Positions 51,453 through 59,095 of a stretch of 64,000 bases of DNA are shown here, one piece after another; position 1 is the first letter of the stretch, and every line of letters begins with the position of its first letter. The stretch is from a virus. Under the pieces are notes generated by a model. The model searched no databases and was not told the DNA's origin. It saw nothing but the letters and a program-made list of their open reading frames with translations. The stretch is from IMG/VR virus record IMGVR_UViG_3300002460_000003, positions 24,042-88,041 of that record, one strand, 5' to 3'. The position numbers and the translations under genes are program-made.

Positions 51453-51703
51453 TGGATATTGATAACGGAGGCCCAGCATTTCCAATAACACTGCCGCATG
51501 GAGAGCAGTATAAAGTTCATTTAGAGTTTGATGGTATGACTTTACGTGACTACTTTGCAGCTAAAGCTATGGCAGCACTCATGCTTGTATACTGGGAGGC
51601 TCAAGATGAATATGCAGACGCTACCTCACTTTTGAGGTGTCAAGCTACATCCGCTTATGAGTATGCAGATGCCATGATCGCAGAACGGAATAAAACAAAA
51701 TGA
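51452..51703 (+). CDS. Hypothetical phage protein with GGPAFP motif
   Basis: 83 residues. NGGPAFPITLP, then GMTLRDYFAAKAMAAL and AYEYADAMIAERN, is a frequent small phage family of unknown role. The ATG at 51452 fits GAGGAG better than GTG 51449. Confidence 0.65.
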   Translation: MDIDNGGPAFPITLPHGEQYKVHLEFDGMTLRDYFAAKAMAALMLVYWEAQDEYADATSLLRCQATSAYEYADAMIAERNKTK

Positions 51704-51894
51704 CTTCACAACAACTATTTGAACAATTCATTTCTTCTAGACAACTTGACCCTAATTACGCTGCTATGTTTACCAAATGTAAAGATAAACAAGGGAATGA
51801 ATTAGAAGAATATGCTTGTCATCGTATACAGCAAGACTATATACTGTGGCAGAGGGCTGTAGAGGTAGCGTTAATTATTGAAGAGGAGATTTAA
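51700..51894 (+). CDS. Small hypothetical protein
   Basis: 64 residues (SQQLFEQFISSRQLDP and ACHRIQQDYILWQRAVEVAL). It resembles small phage proteins of unknown role. 4-base overlap with the previous gene. Confidence 0.6.
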   Translation: MTSQQLFEQFISSRQLDPNYAAMFTKCKDKQGNELEEYACHRIQQDYILWQRAVEVALIIEEEI

Positions 51895-51895
51895 T

Positions 51896-52237
51896 ATGAA
51901 AGACTTTCTTATCAAGAATAATTATAAGCTTTATGGTGAAGAGAAAGATGAGTTTGGCATAACTCAGAAGTATCAAAAGAGGGTCGACGCAGATTACCCC
52001 GAGTATCCATTATGTGCCTGTAATGATAAACTCTTCATTAATATTGATTTCTATGCTTTTACAATTGGAGATATAAACAGTAGATCAGCGTCAATCTTTC
52101 TAGTGCATGGAAATAATAAAGGCGAGTGGTGTGATATTAAAATTTATGGATTGAAAGAGACAGATGTATTAAGTAAACTTTACCGTCTTGAACTTAAAGT
52201 CATGGATATGTGGAAAGTATTCTACGAGGGAATCTAA
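51896..52237 (+). CDS. Hypothetical protein
   Basis: 113 residues from ATG 51896 (GAAGAGGAGATTTA upstream). An alternation of beta and charged residues (YAFTIGDINSRSASIFLVHG, WCDIKIYGLKETDVL). Unknown function. Confidence 0.57.
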   Translation: MKDFLIKNNYKLYGEEKDEFGITQKYQKRVDADYPEYPLCACNDKLFINIDFYAFTIGDINSRSASIFLVHGNNKGEWCDIKIYGLKETDVLSKLYRLELKVMDMWKVFYEGI

Positions 52238-52429
52238 ATGAACTCTAAACTAGCTTCTCGTAAATTCATCCTCTCCTGTTCGATGATAATTATATTGACA
52301 GGTGTTCTATGTTTTGATAAGATTTCAGAAGATAACTATTCGTATTTGATTACGTTGATTATCTCGGGTTATTTAATTTCTAATGTTTCTCAATCAGCTT
52401 TACTTAAGAAGGAGAATAAAGATGTCTAA
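52238..52429 (+). CDS. Small membrane protein
   Basis: 63 residues with two hydrophobic helices (about 9-26 and 34-50). It starts directly after the previous stop. May act at the host inner membrane; unknown role. Confidence 0.58.
   Translation: MNSKLASRKFILSCSMIIILTGVLCFDKISEDNYSYLITLIISGYLISNVSQSALLKKENKDV
52295..52323 (+). promoter_or_regulatory. Promoter inside the 52238 gene
   Basis: TTGACA (52295-52300), 17 bases, TAAGAT (52318-52323). It would drive the 52422 gene and onward. Confidence 0.55.
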
Positions 52430-52799
52430 AGATAAACCAGTTGTGAACTATGAGCGCATAGAACGTTTCATTCAAGCGGAATGCGAATGGCCCAATGGGA
52501 CACCAGATGAAATTATCTCTCAGATGCTAGAGATTAAAAAGCAATACGCTGATTGGGGTAATTTGAATATTAGTTATGAGTGGAGCGGGTATGAGGATTG
52601 TGAATATTATGTTAGCGGAACTCGGTTGGAAAATGACGATGAATATAACTGTCGTATTGAACAAGAAGAGGATAAACTGTCCTTTTGGGAAGAAAAAGAA
52701 TCAGAGCGTATTGCTAAAGAAATATTAGAGAATCAAATACAAATGCAGGCAGATTTAAAAGAGCTTGCACGACTGAAAGCTAAGTACGGAGAAAAGTAA
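52422..52799 (+). CDS. Acidic helical protein
   Basis: 125 residues from ATG 52422 (AAGGAGAATAAAG upstream). RIERFIQAECEWPNGTPDEIISQMLEI followed by WSGYEDCEYYVSGTRLENDDEYNCRIE and a Lys-rich end. A similar pattern occurs in phage proteins of unknown role. Confidence 0.58.
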   Translation: MSKDKPVVNYERIERFIQAECEWPNGTPDEIISQMLEIKKQYADWGNLNISYEWSGYEDCEYYVSGTRLENDDEYNCRIEQEEDKLSFWEEKESERIAKEILENQIQMQADLKELARLKAKYGEK

Positions 52800-52800
52800 T

Positions 52801-53025
52801 ATGGAAATTAAACGTAGTGAAGAGTGGGATAAATGGTGTAAGAGTGGTGAAGTTTTTAATAGGTATAAACATGTTAAACTTCACAAGAAAATGATGGATA
52901 AAGTAGATGCAGATAACCTCGATATTGAGTCTATGCGTGAAATTTTAAAGGAGATTATTAAAGTTACCTTTCCAGTGTCAGAAAGTGAACTTGAAACTAT
53001 AAACAAGATTCTAGAGGAAAAGTAA
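52801..53025 (+). CDS. Small hypothetical protein
   Basis: 74 residues, charged helices (KHVKLHKKMMDKVDADNLD, ESMREILKEII as part of the C-terminal half). Unknown function. Confidence 0.57.
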   Translation: MEIKRSEEWDKWCKSGEVFNRYKHVKLHKKMMDKVDADNLDIESMREILKEIIKVTFPVSESELETINKILEEK

Positions 53026-53385
53026 ATGCTTGAGTACGTATTGCGCTGTGCTAGAAAACTTCCTTATAAACGAGGACAACAGCGTGTGTATTCTGTTATA
53101 ACAGATTCTAGAGGTCGTGTTGTTGCAGAAAGTGCTTGCTATTACCTGAAGTCTCACCCTAAACAGAAAGAGTATTCTATTAAAGCAGGATTCGATGAAG
53201 CTCGTTGCATGATGCATGCAGAGCTTAGAGCCTGTATCTTGTCAAAGGGGAAAGGTGTTAAGATTACAGTGGCTCGGGTTGCTGCTGATGGACGACCACT
53301 AGACGCAATTCCTTGCCCATCTTGCCGCTTGTGTATCGCTGATCATGGTGGTATAAAGGAAATCAGCTACAGCACAGGAAGCTAA
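53026..53385 (+). CDS. Cytidine deaminase-like protein
   Basis: 119 residues. The zinc/catalytic signature HAE is in CMMHAELRAC and PCxxC in IPCPSCRLCIADHG. It could deaminate (d)CMP or cytidine, or a nucleic acid base. The fold length fits a minimal deaminase. It sits directly after the 52801 gene with no spacer. Confidence 0.78.
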   Translation: MLEYVLRCARKLPYKRGQQRVYSVITDSRGRVVAESACYYLKSHPKQKEYSIKAGFDEARCMMHAELRACILSKGKGVKITVARVAADGRPLDAIPCPSCRLCIADHGGIKEISYSTGS

Positions 53386-53403
53386 AAGAATTTAAAATAA
53401 AGC

Positions 53404-53431
53404 TTGACGTGTTGGTAGGATGGTGTAGAAT
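53404..53431 (+). promoter_or_regulatory. Promoter before tRNA-Arg
   Basis: TTGACG (53404-53409), 16 bases, TAGAAT (53426-53431), preceded by AAATAAAGC, which recurs before other early promoters. Transcript would start about 35 bases before the tRNA. Confidence 0.7.
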
Positions 53432-53468
53432 TAGGGCTAACAGAGTTACTAACACAAAGCAAGATCAT

Positions 53469-53545
53469 CGAGCGTTGGCGCAACTGGATAGCGCAAGGGA
53501 TTTCTACTCCCTAGGTTAAAGGTTTGAATCCTTTACGCTCGACCA
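53469..53545 (+). tRNA. tRNA-Arg (TCT)
   Basis: Acceptor stem CGAGCGT pairs with ACGCTCG; anticodon loop TTTCTAC gives TCT, reading AGA. T-arm is AAAGG-TTTGAAT-CCTTT; discriminator A and CCA are encoded. AGA is a rare host codon in many gammaproteobacteria and frequent here. Confidence 0.94.
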
Positions 53546-53572
53546 AATTCGTAACAAGAGAGGACAAACCTA

Positions 53573-53725
53573 ATGAGTGACTACAAAAATTGTGTGATTA
53601 AAGACATCCGTAAATTCCCCGGAAAAGGTGATACACTTTATGCGTGTTTGTATTCTATTGAGGGTGATCTTATAATCTCTGCTACTTTAGATTATATTGT
53701 ACAAGCACTGAAAGAGAGGGTGTGA
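53573..53725 (+). CDS. Small hypothetical protein
   Basis: 50 residues (MSDYKNCVIKDIRKFPGKGD... ending LKERV), cotranscribed with tRNA-Arg. AGAGAGGACAAA precedes the ATG. Unknown function. Confidence 0.52.
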   Translation: MSDYKNCVIKDIRKFPGKGDTLYACLYSIEGDLIISATLDYIVQALKERV

Positions 53726-53726
53726 C

Positions 53727-53963
53727 ATGATCCACTACAACAAGCAATCTAAATATAAATACCTTTACAGTATGCTAGAAAACCTATCTCTAGCGTGTTC
53801 TCTAAAGAGTCTTTATTTTCAGCACGGGTCTGCTGTTGGTTGGACTTGTGCTCATTATATAGTACAATTTAATAATGAAGAGTTGGTGAGGTTTGACAAT
53901 CTTGTAAAAGAGATTGTCAGAATTAAAGAGAAAGAACTAATTGCAAATAAGTGGACTAATTAA
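53727..53963 (+). CDS. Small hypothetical protein
   Basis: 78 residues, Tyr/Leu-rich N-terminus and basic helical C-terminus (LVKEIVRIKEKELIANKWTN). GAGAGG upstream. Unknown function. Confidence 0.55.
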   Translation: MIHYNKQSKYKYLYSMLENLSLACSLKSLYFQHGSAVGWTCAHYIVQFNNEELVRFDNLVKEIVRIKEKELIANKWTN

Positions 53964-53974
53964 AGGAGAATATT

Positions 53975-54541
53975 ATGTTTAAAGTAGGTGATAAAGTTGA
54001 GTGTATTAGAATGCAATCAGCAGGAAACTACGTGATGAATACTGGATACATTGGTTATGTGACACATGTAAAGGGTTTATCTCTTGCTGTAGATGGTCTA
54101 CTTCATGCGGGACACACTGTGATGTCTTATCAAGCTTTTAAGCTTGTAGAAGAAAAGCCACAATTCGATCTTAAAAAGAATCCTTGGTTTATCCGTACAG
54201 GAACTAAAGAGAAATCAGAAGCTGCACAGAAATGGTTGTTTGAACACGGGATGAGTTGGTCTGGGGCTAGGGGAAATGTAATCCTGAACTTTGGTGAAGA
54301 TTATCTTGTTAATGTAAGTGGTAATGGGTATGTAGGAGAGTATGTAATGTGGTGTTCGGATAGTTCACCACATGCATCAGCTAAAGAAATCATCATGGAG
54401 TTTGAGACTGTTGTAAAATCTGTAACCTATCCAGTCCTAGAGACTGAGTCTGCTAAGAAAGCACAAGACAAGAAGATTAAAGAACTGAAGGAGACAATTG
54501 ACAAGGCTCAACAACAACTAGAAGAAATGATGGGTAAATAG
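53975..54541 (+). CDS. SH3-like and coiled-coil protein
   Basis: 188 residues. N-terminal barrel-like segment (FKVGDKVECIRMQSAGNYV, GYIGYVTHVKGLSLAVDG), a middle domain beginning NPWFIRTGTKEKSEAAQKWLF, and a C-terminal coiled coil (QDKKIKELKETIDKAQQQLE). AAAGGAG upstream. It ends just before a terminator. Unknown function. Confidence 0.6.
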   Translation: MFKVGDKVECIRMQSAGNYVMNTGYIGYVTHVKGLSLAVDGLLHAGHTVMSYQAFKLVEEKPQFDLKKNPWFIRTGTKEKSEAAQKWLFEHGMSWSGARGNVILNFGEDYLVNVSGNGYVGEYVMWCSDSSPHASAKEIIMEFETVVKSVTYPVLETESAKKAQDKKIKELKETIDKAQQQLEEMMGK

Positions 54542-54554
54542 CTAAAATTTATGA

Positions 54555-54604
54555 GGGGTTGTCTGGGGATTGAAAGATTCTATTAGACAATCCCTTTTCT
54601 TTTG
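54555..54604 (+). terminator. Terminator overlapping the next promoter (module 1)
   Basis: GGGGTTGTCT (54555-54564) pairs with AGACAATCCC (54585-54594), 10 bp with one G-U, followed by TTTTCTTTTG. The right arm contains the -35 box of the next promoter. Confidence 0.75.
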
Positions 54605-54612
54605 TCTAGAAT
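54584..54612 (+). promoter_or_regulatory. Promoter embedded in terminator (module 1)
   Basis: TAGACA (54584-54589), 17 bases, TAGAAT (54607-54612). The -35 box lies in the right arm of the terminator, so the new transcript starts beyond the hairpin. Confidence 0.55.
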
Positions 54613-54645
54613 AAGCACATACCAAACAAATGAGAGGATAAACAA

Positions 54646-54816
54646 ATGCGAGCTACTAGTCACTTCGTACATTTCGTACTAACAATCCTATTCTTTCCGT
54701 GGATTATCGTCTGGGTGTTGTGTGCTAGCATGAACTCACGACACAACCAAAAAGAACTTTACAAGCTACAGAAAGAACAGGTAGAATTGCTAAAACAACG
54801 TAAGTATTGGAATTAA
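54646..54816 (+). CDS. Small membrane protein
   Basis: 56 residues; one membrane helix (FVLTILFFPWIIVWVLCAS) and a charged helix (KELYKLQKEQVELLKQRK). GAGAGGATAAACAA upstream. Its own promoter precedes it. Unknown function. Confidence 0.58.
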   Translation: MRATSHFVHFVLTILFFPWIIVWVLCASMNSRHNQKELYKLQKEQVELLKQRKYWN

Positions 54817-54826
54817 GGAGAAGATT

Positions 54827-55030
54827 ATGAAACCTGAATTTTATAGAGTACCTAGTGACATCTTTGATATCAAAGTTATTAAAGTCCACGACAAGTATTA
54901 TAGTTTTGGTTTCACTTGCAGAAGCTTTAGCGGTATTTGGGAGGAAGTTAAGGATAAGCTTGATACATTAGAAACTTGTGACTTAACTGACGAAGATATG
55001 AATGAATTTTTGGTGGAGGATGTAGAATGA
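54827..55030 (+). CDS. Small hypothetical protein
   Basis: 67 residues with acidic end (DLTDEDMNEFLVEDVE). AAGGAGAAG upstream; overlaps the next gene by 4 bases. Unknown function. Confidence 0.57.
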   Translation: MKPEFYRVPSDIFDIKVIKVHDKYYSFGFTCRSFSGIWEEVKDKLDTLETCDLTDEDMNEFLVEDVE

Positions 55031-55644
55031 AACTTGTAGAAATTTTGGCTAAAGAGTTGAAAGAGTGGCCTATTAATACAGATTCAATCTGGCAAGACTA
55101 TGACGGCGAATTGAGGTTTTTTAGAGACAGGGGTACAAGCTTTACAGGTATTTACCTTTCAGAGATATGTGACGACTGTTTACGAGAGAGATACGACAGT
55201 TCGCCGGTAAATAAAGTCACTAAATATATGTGGGAGGCAGAGAAAGCTAAGCTGAATGCGCAGAACACGTCAATGGAAGCTGAAAACTTCAACCCAATCT
55301 ATTGCCGGGATCGTATCAAAGAGATTGATAGTGTCGTAGAAAGTCTAGAGGAAGAACGTGTGTCACTTGTTCAAGCTCTTGAGGATGAGGGCTTCGCACT
55401 AGTAAGTGCTGTGCTTATCAATGCAACACCAGTTGAGGATATGAGTGATTGGAAGAACTGGAAAGAAGGTGACTTGCTCACATTCTCTGAAAGGGGATCG
55501 GATTATGATTTTACAGTAGGTAAAAATTACGGATTTATCAAAGTTGATGAGGATGACGATATTCTCGTGCTAGATGACAGTGGTGAAGAAAACGGATACC
55601 AAGTTACAGCAGAAATGTTTAAATGGCACTCACGCCCACAATAA
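55027..55644 (+). CDS. Hypothetical acidic protein
   Basis: 205 residues. Central helical part (RDRIKEIDSVVESLEEERVSL) and a C-terminal barrel-like part (WKEGDLLTFSERGSDYDFTVGK, FIKVDEDDDILVLDDSG). Probably two domains. Unknown function. Confidence 0.58.
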   Translation: MKLVEILAKELKEWPINTDSIWQDYDGELRFFRDRGTSFTGIYLSEICDDCLRERYDSSPVNKVTKYMWEAEKAKLNAQNTSMEAENFNPIYCRDRIKEIDSVVESLEEERVSLVQALEDEGFALVSAVLINATPVEDMSDWKNWKEGDLLTFSERGSDYDFTVGKNYGFIKVDEDDDILVLDDSGEENGYQVTAEMFKWHSRPQ

Positions 55645-55650
55645 GGGGAC

Positions 55651-55679
55651 TTGACATGTTTGCTCTATTGCTCTATTGT
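55651..55679 (+). promoter_or_regulatory. Early promoter
   Basis: TTGACA (55651-55656), 17 bases, TATTGT (55674-55679). No gene with a good ribosome site lies between this and the next module; it may make a short untranslated RNA ending at 55765-55802. Confidence 0.5.
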
Positions 55680-55755
55680 TCTATATTCAGTTGGTGGTGA
55701 GGGCTAATAAGCCAACTAAAAGTAAAGTAACGACTTATCATAATGAAAATAAAGC

Positions 55756-55784
55756 TTGACACACAGACGCTCTAGGATTACTCT
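55756..55784 (+). promoter_or_regulatory. Promoter overlapping terminator (module 2)
   Basis: TTGACA (55756-55761), 17 bases, TACTCT (55779-55784). The -10 box falls in the loop of the hairpin at 55765-55794. AAATAAAGC precedes the -35. Confidence 0.6.
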
Positions 55785-55802
55785 TAGGGCGTCTTCTGTT
55801 TA
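55765..55802 (+). terminator. Terminator overlapping promoter (module 2)
   Basis: AGACGCTCTA (55765-55774) pairs with TAGGGCGTCT (55785-55794), 10 bp with one U-G pair, followed by TCTGTTTA. It can act on upstream transcripts only, since the new start is inside the right arm. Confidence 0.62.
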
Positions 55803-55816
55803 ATTGGAGAGAGAAA

Positions 55817-56218
55817 ATGAAGAAAGTGATCGTGTTACTTGGAGAACAAGTCTCTGCTTTAGACTTCCAATGTGGGGGTAGTAATGTATCTGGCTTAAAA
55901 GGTGGTAAGTGGGTTCATTACGTTGAGTCTACTTCTAGAAAGTGTCCAGAGAACGACAAGCACCCTAAGATCTATAAAGAGTGGCTTGTTAGTGAATTAG
56001 ATTATGTGTTAAAGTGTTGGAATATTATTGTAACTACAAATTCAATGCACACAATCAACATCCTTTCTGATATGATTAGGTGCGATGTGCTATTATCTGA
56101 ACAGGTAGAGATTAACATTCTGTCAGAAGATAACTCAAAAATTAATCATGTTGTGAGTATTGACAGTATGGGTTACTTATCAGATAATTGGCCTGTAGGA
56201 TTTCTTAGCAGTTGGTGA
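55817..56218 (+). CDS. Hypothetical protein
   Basis: 133 residues. KKVIVLLGEQVSALDFQCGG and LDYVLKCWNIIVTTNSMHTINIL, then VEINILSEDNSKINHVVSID, suggest an alpha/beta fold similar in pattern to a Rossmann-type domain, including possible TNS of an ATPase-like motif. No Walker A is visible. Unknown function. Confidence 0.58.
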   Translation: MKKVIVLLGEQVSALDFQCGGSNVSGLKGGKWVHYVESTSRKCPENDKHPKIYKEWLVSELDYVLKCWNIIVTTNSMHTINILSDMIRCDVLLSEQVEINILSEDNSKINHVVSIDSMGYLSDNWPVGFLSSW

Positions 56219-56226
56219 GGTGATTT

Positions 56227-56805
56227 ATGTCTGGTTCAATTGGTCGCAGTTACTTAATTCAAAGCTGGAATGGTGCTGCTGAGTATTCAGGTGAACAAAT
56301 TGGTAACAGGCTTAAAGAAAGTACAGAGCTATTCTTAAAGAATGGTCAGGCTAATACTGCCCTATTTGCAGAGCCTGAAGCACCAAAGAAAACTAAAAAG
56401 CCTATCCCTATTGCACACCAGATCACACCACAGCAGCGCTCGCTTGACAAACTAGACCAACAAGAGCTATCCTTACACAAAGCATATAAGAATGAGGAAG
56501 TAAGCCTAGAGGAATACGAAGAGCTTCTGTACGCCTTAGACCAAAAACGAGAGAGAGCGTTCAAATCTCTTTGTAAGGCTTTAGGGAGGCAAGAAACGAA
56601 CGATAGTGACTACCCTGTGGGTCAGGGTGGGTATGACGATAAAACCCTAAATACATATGATAAAGCATTGACTAAGAGTGGATTCAAGCGTAATGTAGGT
56701 GGTGTTGAGGTTGTAAACACAAACAGCTTTGCAAAAGATGTAAAAATCCTGTTGACAGGTTCTACAATTGGCCTTATAATCCTGCTAACACTAATAAACA
56801 TATGA
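56227..56805 (+). CDS. Tail-anchored membrane protein
   Basis: 192 residues. Soluble charged helical body (DKLDQQELSLHKAYKNEEVSLEEYEELLY) and a single C-terminal membrane helix (ILLTGSTIGLIILLTLINI). Such tail-anchored proteins may dock on the host inner membrane. GAGG upstream. Unknown function. Confidence 0.6.
   Translation: MSGSIGRSYLIQSWNGAAEYSGEQIGNRLKESTELFLKNGQANTALFAEPEAPKKTKKPIPIAHQITPQQRSLDKLDQQELSLHKAYKNEEVSLEEYEELLYALDQKRERAFKSLCKALGRQETNDSDYPVGQGGYDDKTLNTYDKALTKSGFKRNVGGVEVVNTNSFAKDVKILLTGSTIGLIILLTLINI
56752..56780 (+). promoter_or_regulatory. Perfect consensus sigma-70 promoter
   Basis: TTGACA (56752-56757), 17 bases, TATAAT (56775-56780), both perfect. It is buried in the end of the 56227 gene and would drive the 56816 gene cluster. 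Confidence 0.82.
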
Positions 56806-56815
56806 GGAGAAACAA

Positions 56816-57004
56816 ATGAATCTTTACGTATTAGTTCGGCAGAACAAAGATAATCCTGATGATGTGGGTCTGTGTGCTACGACCAGTAATGAAACCTTCC
56901 ACTATACTGACCTGAATCTGGCCATAAAAGACAAGAGGAATATTGAGGAAATTTATGGCGATGAAGAACAATATTGTATTGCAAAACTCGTCTTTCTAGA
57001 CTAA
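56816..57004 (+). CDS. Small protein, paralog A
   Basis: 62 residues (NLYVLVRQNKDNPDD... ending YCIAKLVFLD). The next gene shows the same beginning (YVVV) and the ending IAKLTYLD, indicating a tandem duplication. AGGAG upstream. Unknown function. Confidence 0.6.
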   Translation: MNLYVLVRQNKDNPDDVGLCATTSNETFHYTDLNLAIKDKRNIEEIYGDEEQYCIAKLVFLD

Positions 57005-57017
57005 AAAGGTGTATAGC

Positions 57018-57203
57018 ATGGAACAGTTTTATGTGGTAGTGTGTACAGACATGGACGATTTAGCTTCTCGCTTGTGTAGGACAGCTACAAAGCAGAATCT
57101 ATTTAAATCGGAAGAAGAAGCACAATATTGTATTGACGATGCTTTAGATTGGGGATACACTGAGTTCAAATACAGAATTGCAAAGCTAACATACCTTGAT
57201 TGA
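57018..57203 (+). CDS. Small protein, paralog B
   Basis: 61 residues from ATG 57018; AAAGG is 8 bases before it, while the GTG at 57009 overlaps that site. It shares the plan of the preceding gene, including EEAQYCIDD near the middle and final RIAKLTYLD. Confidence 0.6.
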   Translation: MEQFYVVVCTDMDDLASRLCRTATKQNLFKSEEEAQYCIDDALDWGYTEFKYRIAKLTYLD

Positions 57204-57218
57204 CACTGGAGAGATAAG

Positions 57219-57521
57219 ATGAAAGTTAATATGAATAAAGACAAGGACACGCTACTCAATTGGTTTATTGTCTGTGGTGTTAGTACGGATAAAGAACAGT
57301 TTAACAAACTTGTAGAGTCAGAGGGTTTTGATTCCGAGGCAGTCGATTTAAAGATTGTTGTAAATGGTTTTGAGTTCACTAACATTGAAGATTTGTTTGA
57401 ACGCATGGAAAAACATATTGACGAACAAGTGGAAAAGCGCTATAAATATGATGAAGAGATTGCAGGTAAGCTTGAAAAGATTCAAAGTGTTATTAATGGT
57501 AACTACGACGAGGAAGATTGA
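57219..57521 (+). CDS. Hypothetical protein
   Basis: 100 residues, acidic helical (FERMEKHIDEQVEKRYKYDEE). GGAGAGA upstream. It ends DEED; the end holds the ribosome site of the next gene. Unknown function. Confidence 0.57.
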   Translation: MKVNMNKDKDTLLNWFIVCGVSTDKEQFNKLVESEGFDSEAVDLKIVVNGFEFTNIEDLFERMEKHIDEQVEKRYKYDEEIAGKLEKIQSVINGNYDEED

Positions 57522-57522
57522 A

Positions 57523-57723
57523 ATGGGTTTTAAACCAGAAGCAGGACAAAGTATATACAATGCAACAAAAGCTGCGATTGTATATTGTGCTGAAAATAAC
57601 TGTACACAAGTTCAATTTAGCTTCAATGAAATTATGTTGGCTGTAAGTTATAATTCAAATGCAACTGACATCTGTGAAATCTACTCACTTAAGCACTCAC
57701 TTCGCCAGAAGAATGGAAACTAA
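57523..57723 (+). CDS. Small hypothetical protein
   Basis: 66 residues from ATG 57523 (GAGGAAGATTGAA upstream); upstream codons in this frame are shadow. SIYNATKAAIVYCAENNCTQVQFSFNEIMLAV resembles small phage alpha/beta proteins. Unknown function. Confidence 0.57.
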   Translation: MGFKPEAGQSIYNATKAAIVYCAENNCTQVQFSFNEIMLAVSYNSNATDICEIYSLKHSLRQKNGN

Positions 57724-57724
57724 A

Positions 57725-57925
57725 ATGAAAACCACTACTAACATTAAATTTGAGGCTAACAACATGAACCATAACATGAACCATAACATGAACCATAACA
57801 TGAACACTAAATCTTACACTTACGAGCAGCAGAAGCGCCAAGAACGAAAAGAGGATAAGAACCTGCGGAGTTTGCGTAAGTCTCGCAAAGGTTTGTGGAT
57901 TGCTCATTCTGAACGTGCTGAATAA
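57725..57925 (+). CDS. Small basic protein with Asn-His repeat
   Basis: 66 residues. The repeat NHNM occurs three times in MNHNMNHNMNHNMN, encoded by 12-base repeats. The rest is strongly basic (EQQKRQERKEDKNLRSLRKS). It overlaps no neighbour but starts one base after the previous stop. May bind nucleic acid; unknown. Confidence 0.57.
   Translation: MKTTTNIKFEANNMNHNMNHNMNHNMNTKSYTYEQQKRQERKEDKNLRSLRKSRKGLWIAHSERAE
57761..57808 (+). repeat. Tandem 12-base repeat, four units
   Basis: AACATGAACCAT is repeated exactly three times (57761-57796) and a fourth unit (57797-57808) differs at two positions. It lies in frame, so copy-number change would only add or remove NHNM units. Confidence 0.88.
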
Positions 57926-57936
57926 GGGGAAATATT

Positions 57937-58131
57937 ATGGGTTATTTTCTAGGTCTGGCTCTTGGTGCTTTTATGGGTGTTTTCTGGATGTTTATCACTG
58001 TGAGTCCTGAAGACTTGAATCAGATCAATACAGTATGTATTAACAATAAAGGTGTTGAGAAAGTATTTGTAGAGGTCGGGCGGATTCGTGTATACTGTAA
58101 GGATGGTGCTGAGTTCACATTGAAAGACTAA
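57937..58131 (+). CDS. Small membrane protein
   Basis: 64 residues; N-terminal hydrophobic helix (YFLGLALGAFMGVFWMFITV) and a soluble beta-like tail (VEKVFVEVGRIRVYCKDG). AAGGGG upstream. Unknown function. Confidence 0.57.
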   Translation: MGYFLGLALGAFMGVFWMFITVSPEDLNQINTVCINNKGVEKVFVEVGRIRVYCKDGAEFTLKD

Positions 58132-58143
58132 GAGGCTTAAATC

Positions 58144-58245
58144 ATGTGGTGCGTCTTATCAATTCTTTTGCTTGCATGTCTAGGATTGTTCTGCTATCTT
58201 GTTTGTAAAGCATGGCAACGAGAGGGGTTTAAAGATGAAAAATAG
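58144..58245 (+). CDS. Very small membrane protein
   Basis: 33 residues, one membrane helix rich in Leu and Cys (VLSILLLACLGLFCYLVC). It overlaps the next gene by 11 bases and carries its ribosome site (GAGAGGGG). Its own Shine-Dalgarno is weak. Confidence 0.45.
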   Translation: MWCVLSILLLACLGLFCYLVCKAWQREGFKDEK

Positions 58246-58408
58246 TTTTGTTCAAGTGATTATTGGTGTTATAATCCTAGCTGTGATTACAGGATACCTA
58301 GCACACATTGGCAGCATGGCCGTAGTTGTGTCTGGTTCTCTACTGTTGTTTAGTGTTTTAGCAGCACCGTATCTAGCTGGATTTTTAGACTCCTTTGATA
58401 AGGGTTAG
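58235..58408 (+). CDS. Small membrane protein
   Basis: 57 residues from ATG 58235, two membrane helices (about 5-23 and 26-48). GAGAGGGG upstream. Unknown function; the run of three membrane proteins may change the host envelope. Confidence 0.57.
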   Translation: MKNSFVQVIIGVIILAVITGYLAHIGSMAVVVSGSLLLFSVLAAPYLAGFLDSFDKG

Positions 58409-58413
58409 ACAAT

Positions 58414-58551
58414 ATGAACAGCCTACTAAAGATGTACAGCAAACAAAGAGACAAAGCATTCATTAGACAAGATGGAGAGCGCTTCCTGTTCTGGTGTGCT
58501 AGAGTGGCAGAGTGTTTAGAATTGATGGAAGCCCGCCAACAAAATGCTTGA
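58414..58551 (+). CDS. Small basic protein
   Basis: 45 residues (MNSLLKMYSKQRDKAFIRQD... ending EARQQNA). AGGG upstream. The stop TGA lies inside the -35 box of the next promoter. Unknown function. Confidence 0.5.
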   Translation: MNSLLKMYSKQRDKAFIRQDGERFLFWCARVAECLELMEARQQNA

Positions 58552-58576
58552 CAATGTGAATGGTATCAACTAAGAT
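58548..58576 (+). promoter_or_regulatory. Early promoter
   Basis: TTGACA (58548-58553), 17 bases, TAAGAT (58571-58576). It serves the 58630 gene. Confidence 0.7.
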
Positions 58577-58629
58577 TGCTTCAACGGTGGTTTGCCACTA
58601 AATAATTTCTTTATAGAAAGGTGATTTAA

Positions 58630-58950
58630 ATGAGCTTAGATGTCTACCTAAAAACTGAAGAAGGTTATGTGTTTGATTGGAACATAACCCATAATCTCGC
58701 TAAGATGGCAAGTGAAGCAGGTCTGTATAACGCCCTTTGGAACCCAGAGAAAGTTGAGTCAACAAAGGCAGAACATCTGACGGAAGTATTAAAAGAAGGC
58801 TTACTAGAGCTGGTTTGTAATGAAGAATACTATAAGACTTTAAACCCTTCAAATGGTTGGGGCAGCTATGAGGGATTGGTAAAGTTTGTCTCTAAATACT
58901 TGATTGCTTGCACACAATATCCGAATGCCGATATAGAAGTCAGTCGGTGA
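58630..58950 (+). CDS. Conserved phage hypothetical protein
   Basis: 106 residues. MSLDVYLKTEE, FDWNITHNLAKMASEAGLYNALW and NGWGSYEGLVKFVSKYL are the landmarks of a frequent phage family of unknown function. AAAGGTGA upstream. Confidence 0.7.
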   Translation: MSLDVYLKTEEGYVFDWNITHNLAKMASEAGLYNALWNPEKVESTKAEHLTEVLKEGLLELVCNEEYYKTLNPSNGWGSYEGLVKFVSKYLIACTQYPNADIEVSR

Positions 58951-59095
58951 TAAATAAAGAATCTATCGAACAAGAGTAGTTAATAGAAATATTCAGTTGT
59001 ACAAACACAAGCTTGTCGGTTATTCTTAAAACATCAACAATACGTTGATGAGTATTGGAGGCAACAAGTCTCCTTAATAGAAAGAGGATTACAAA

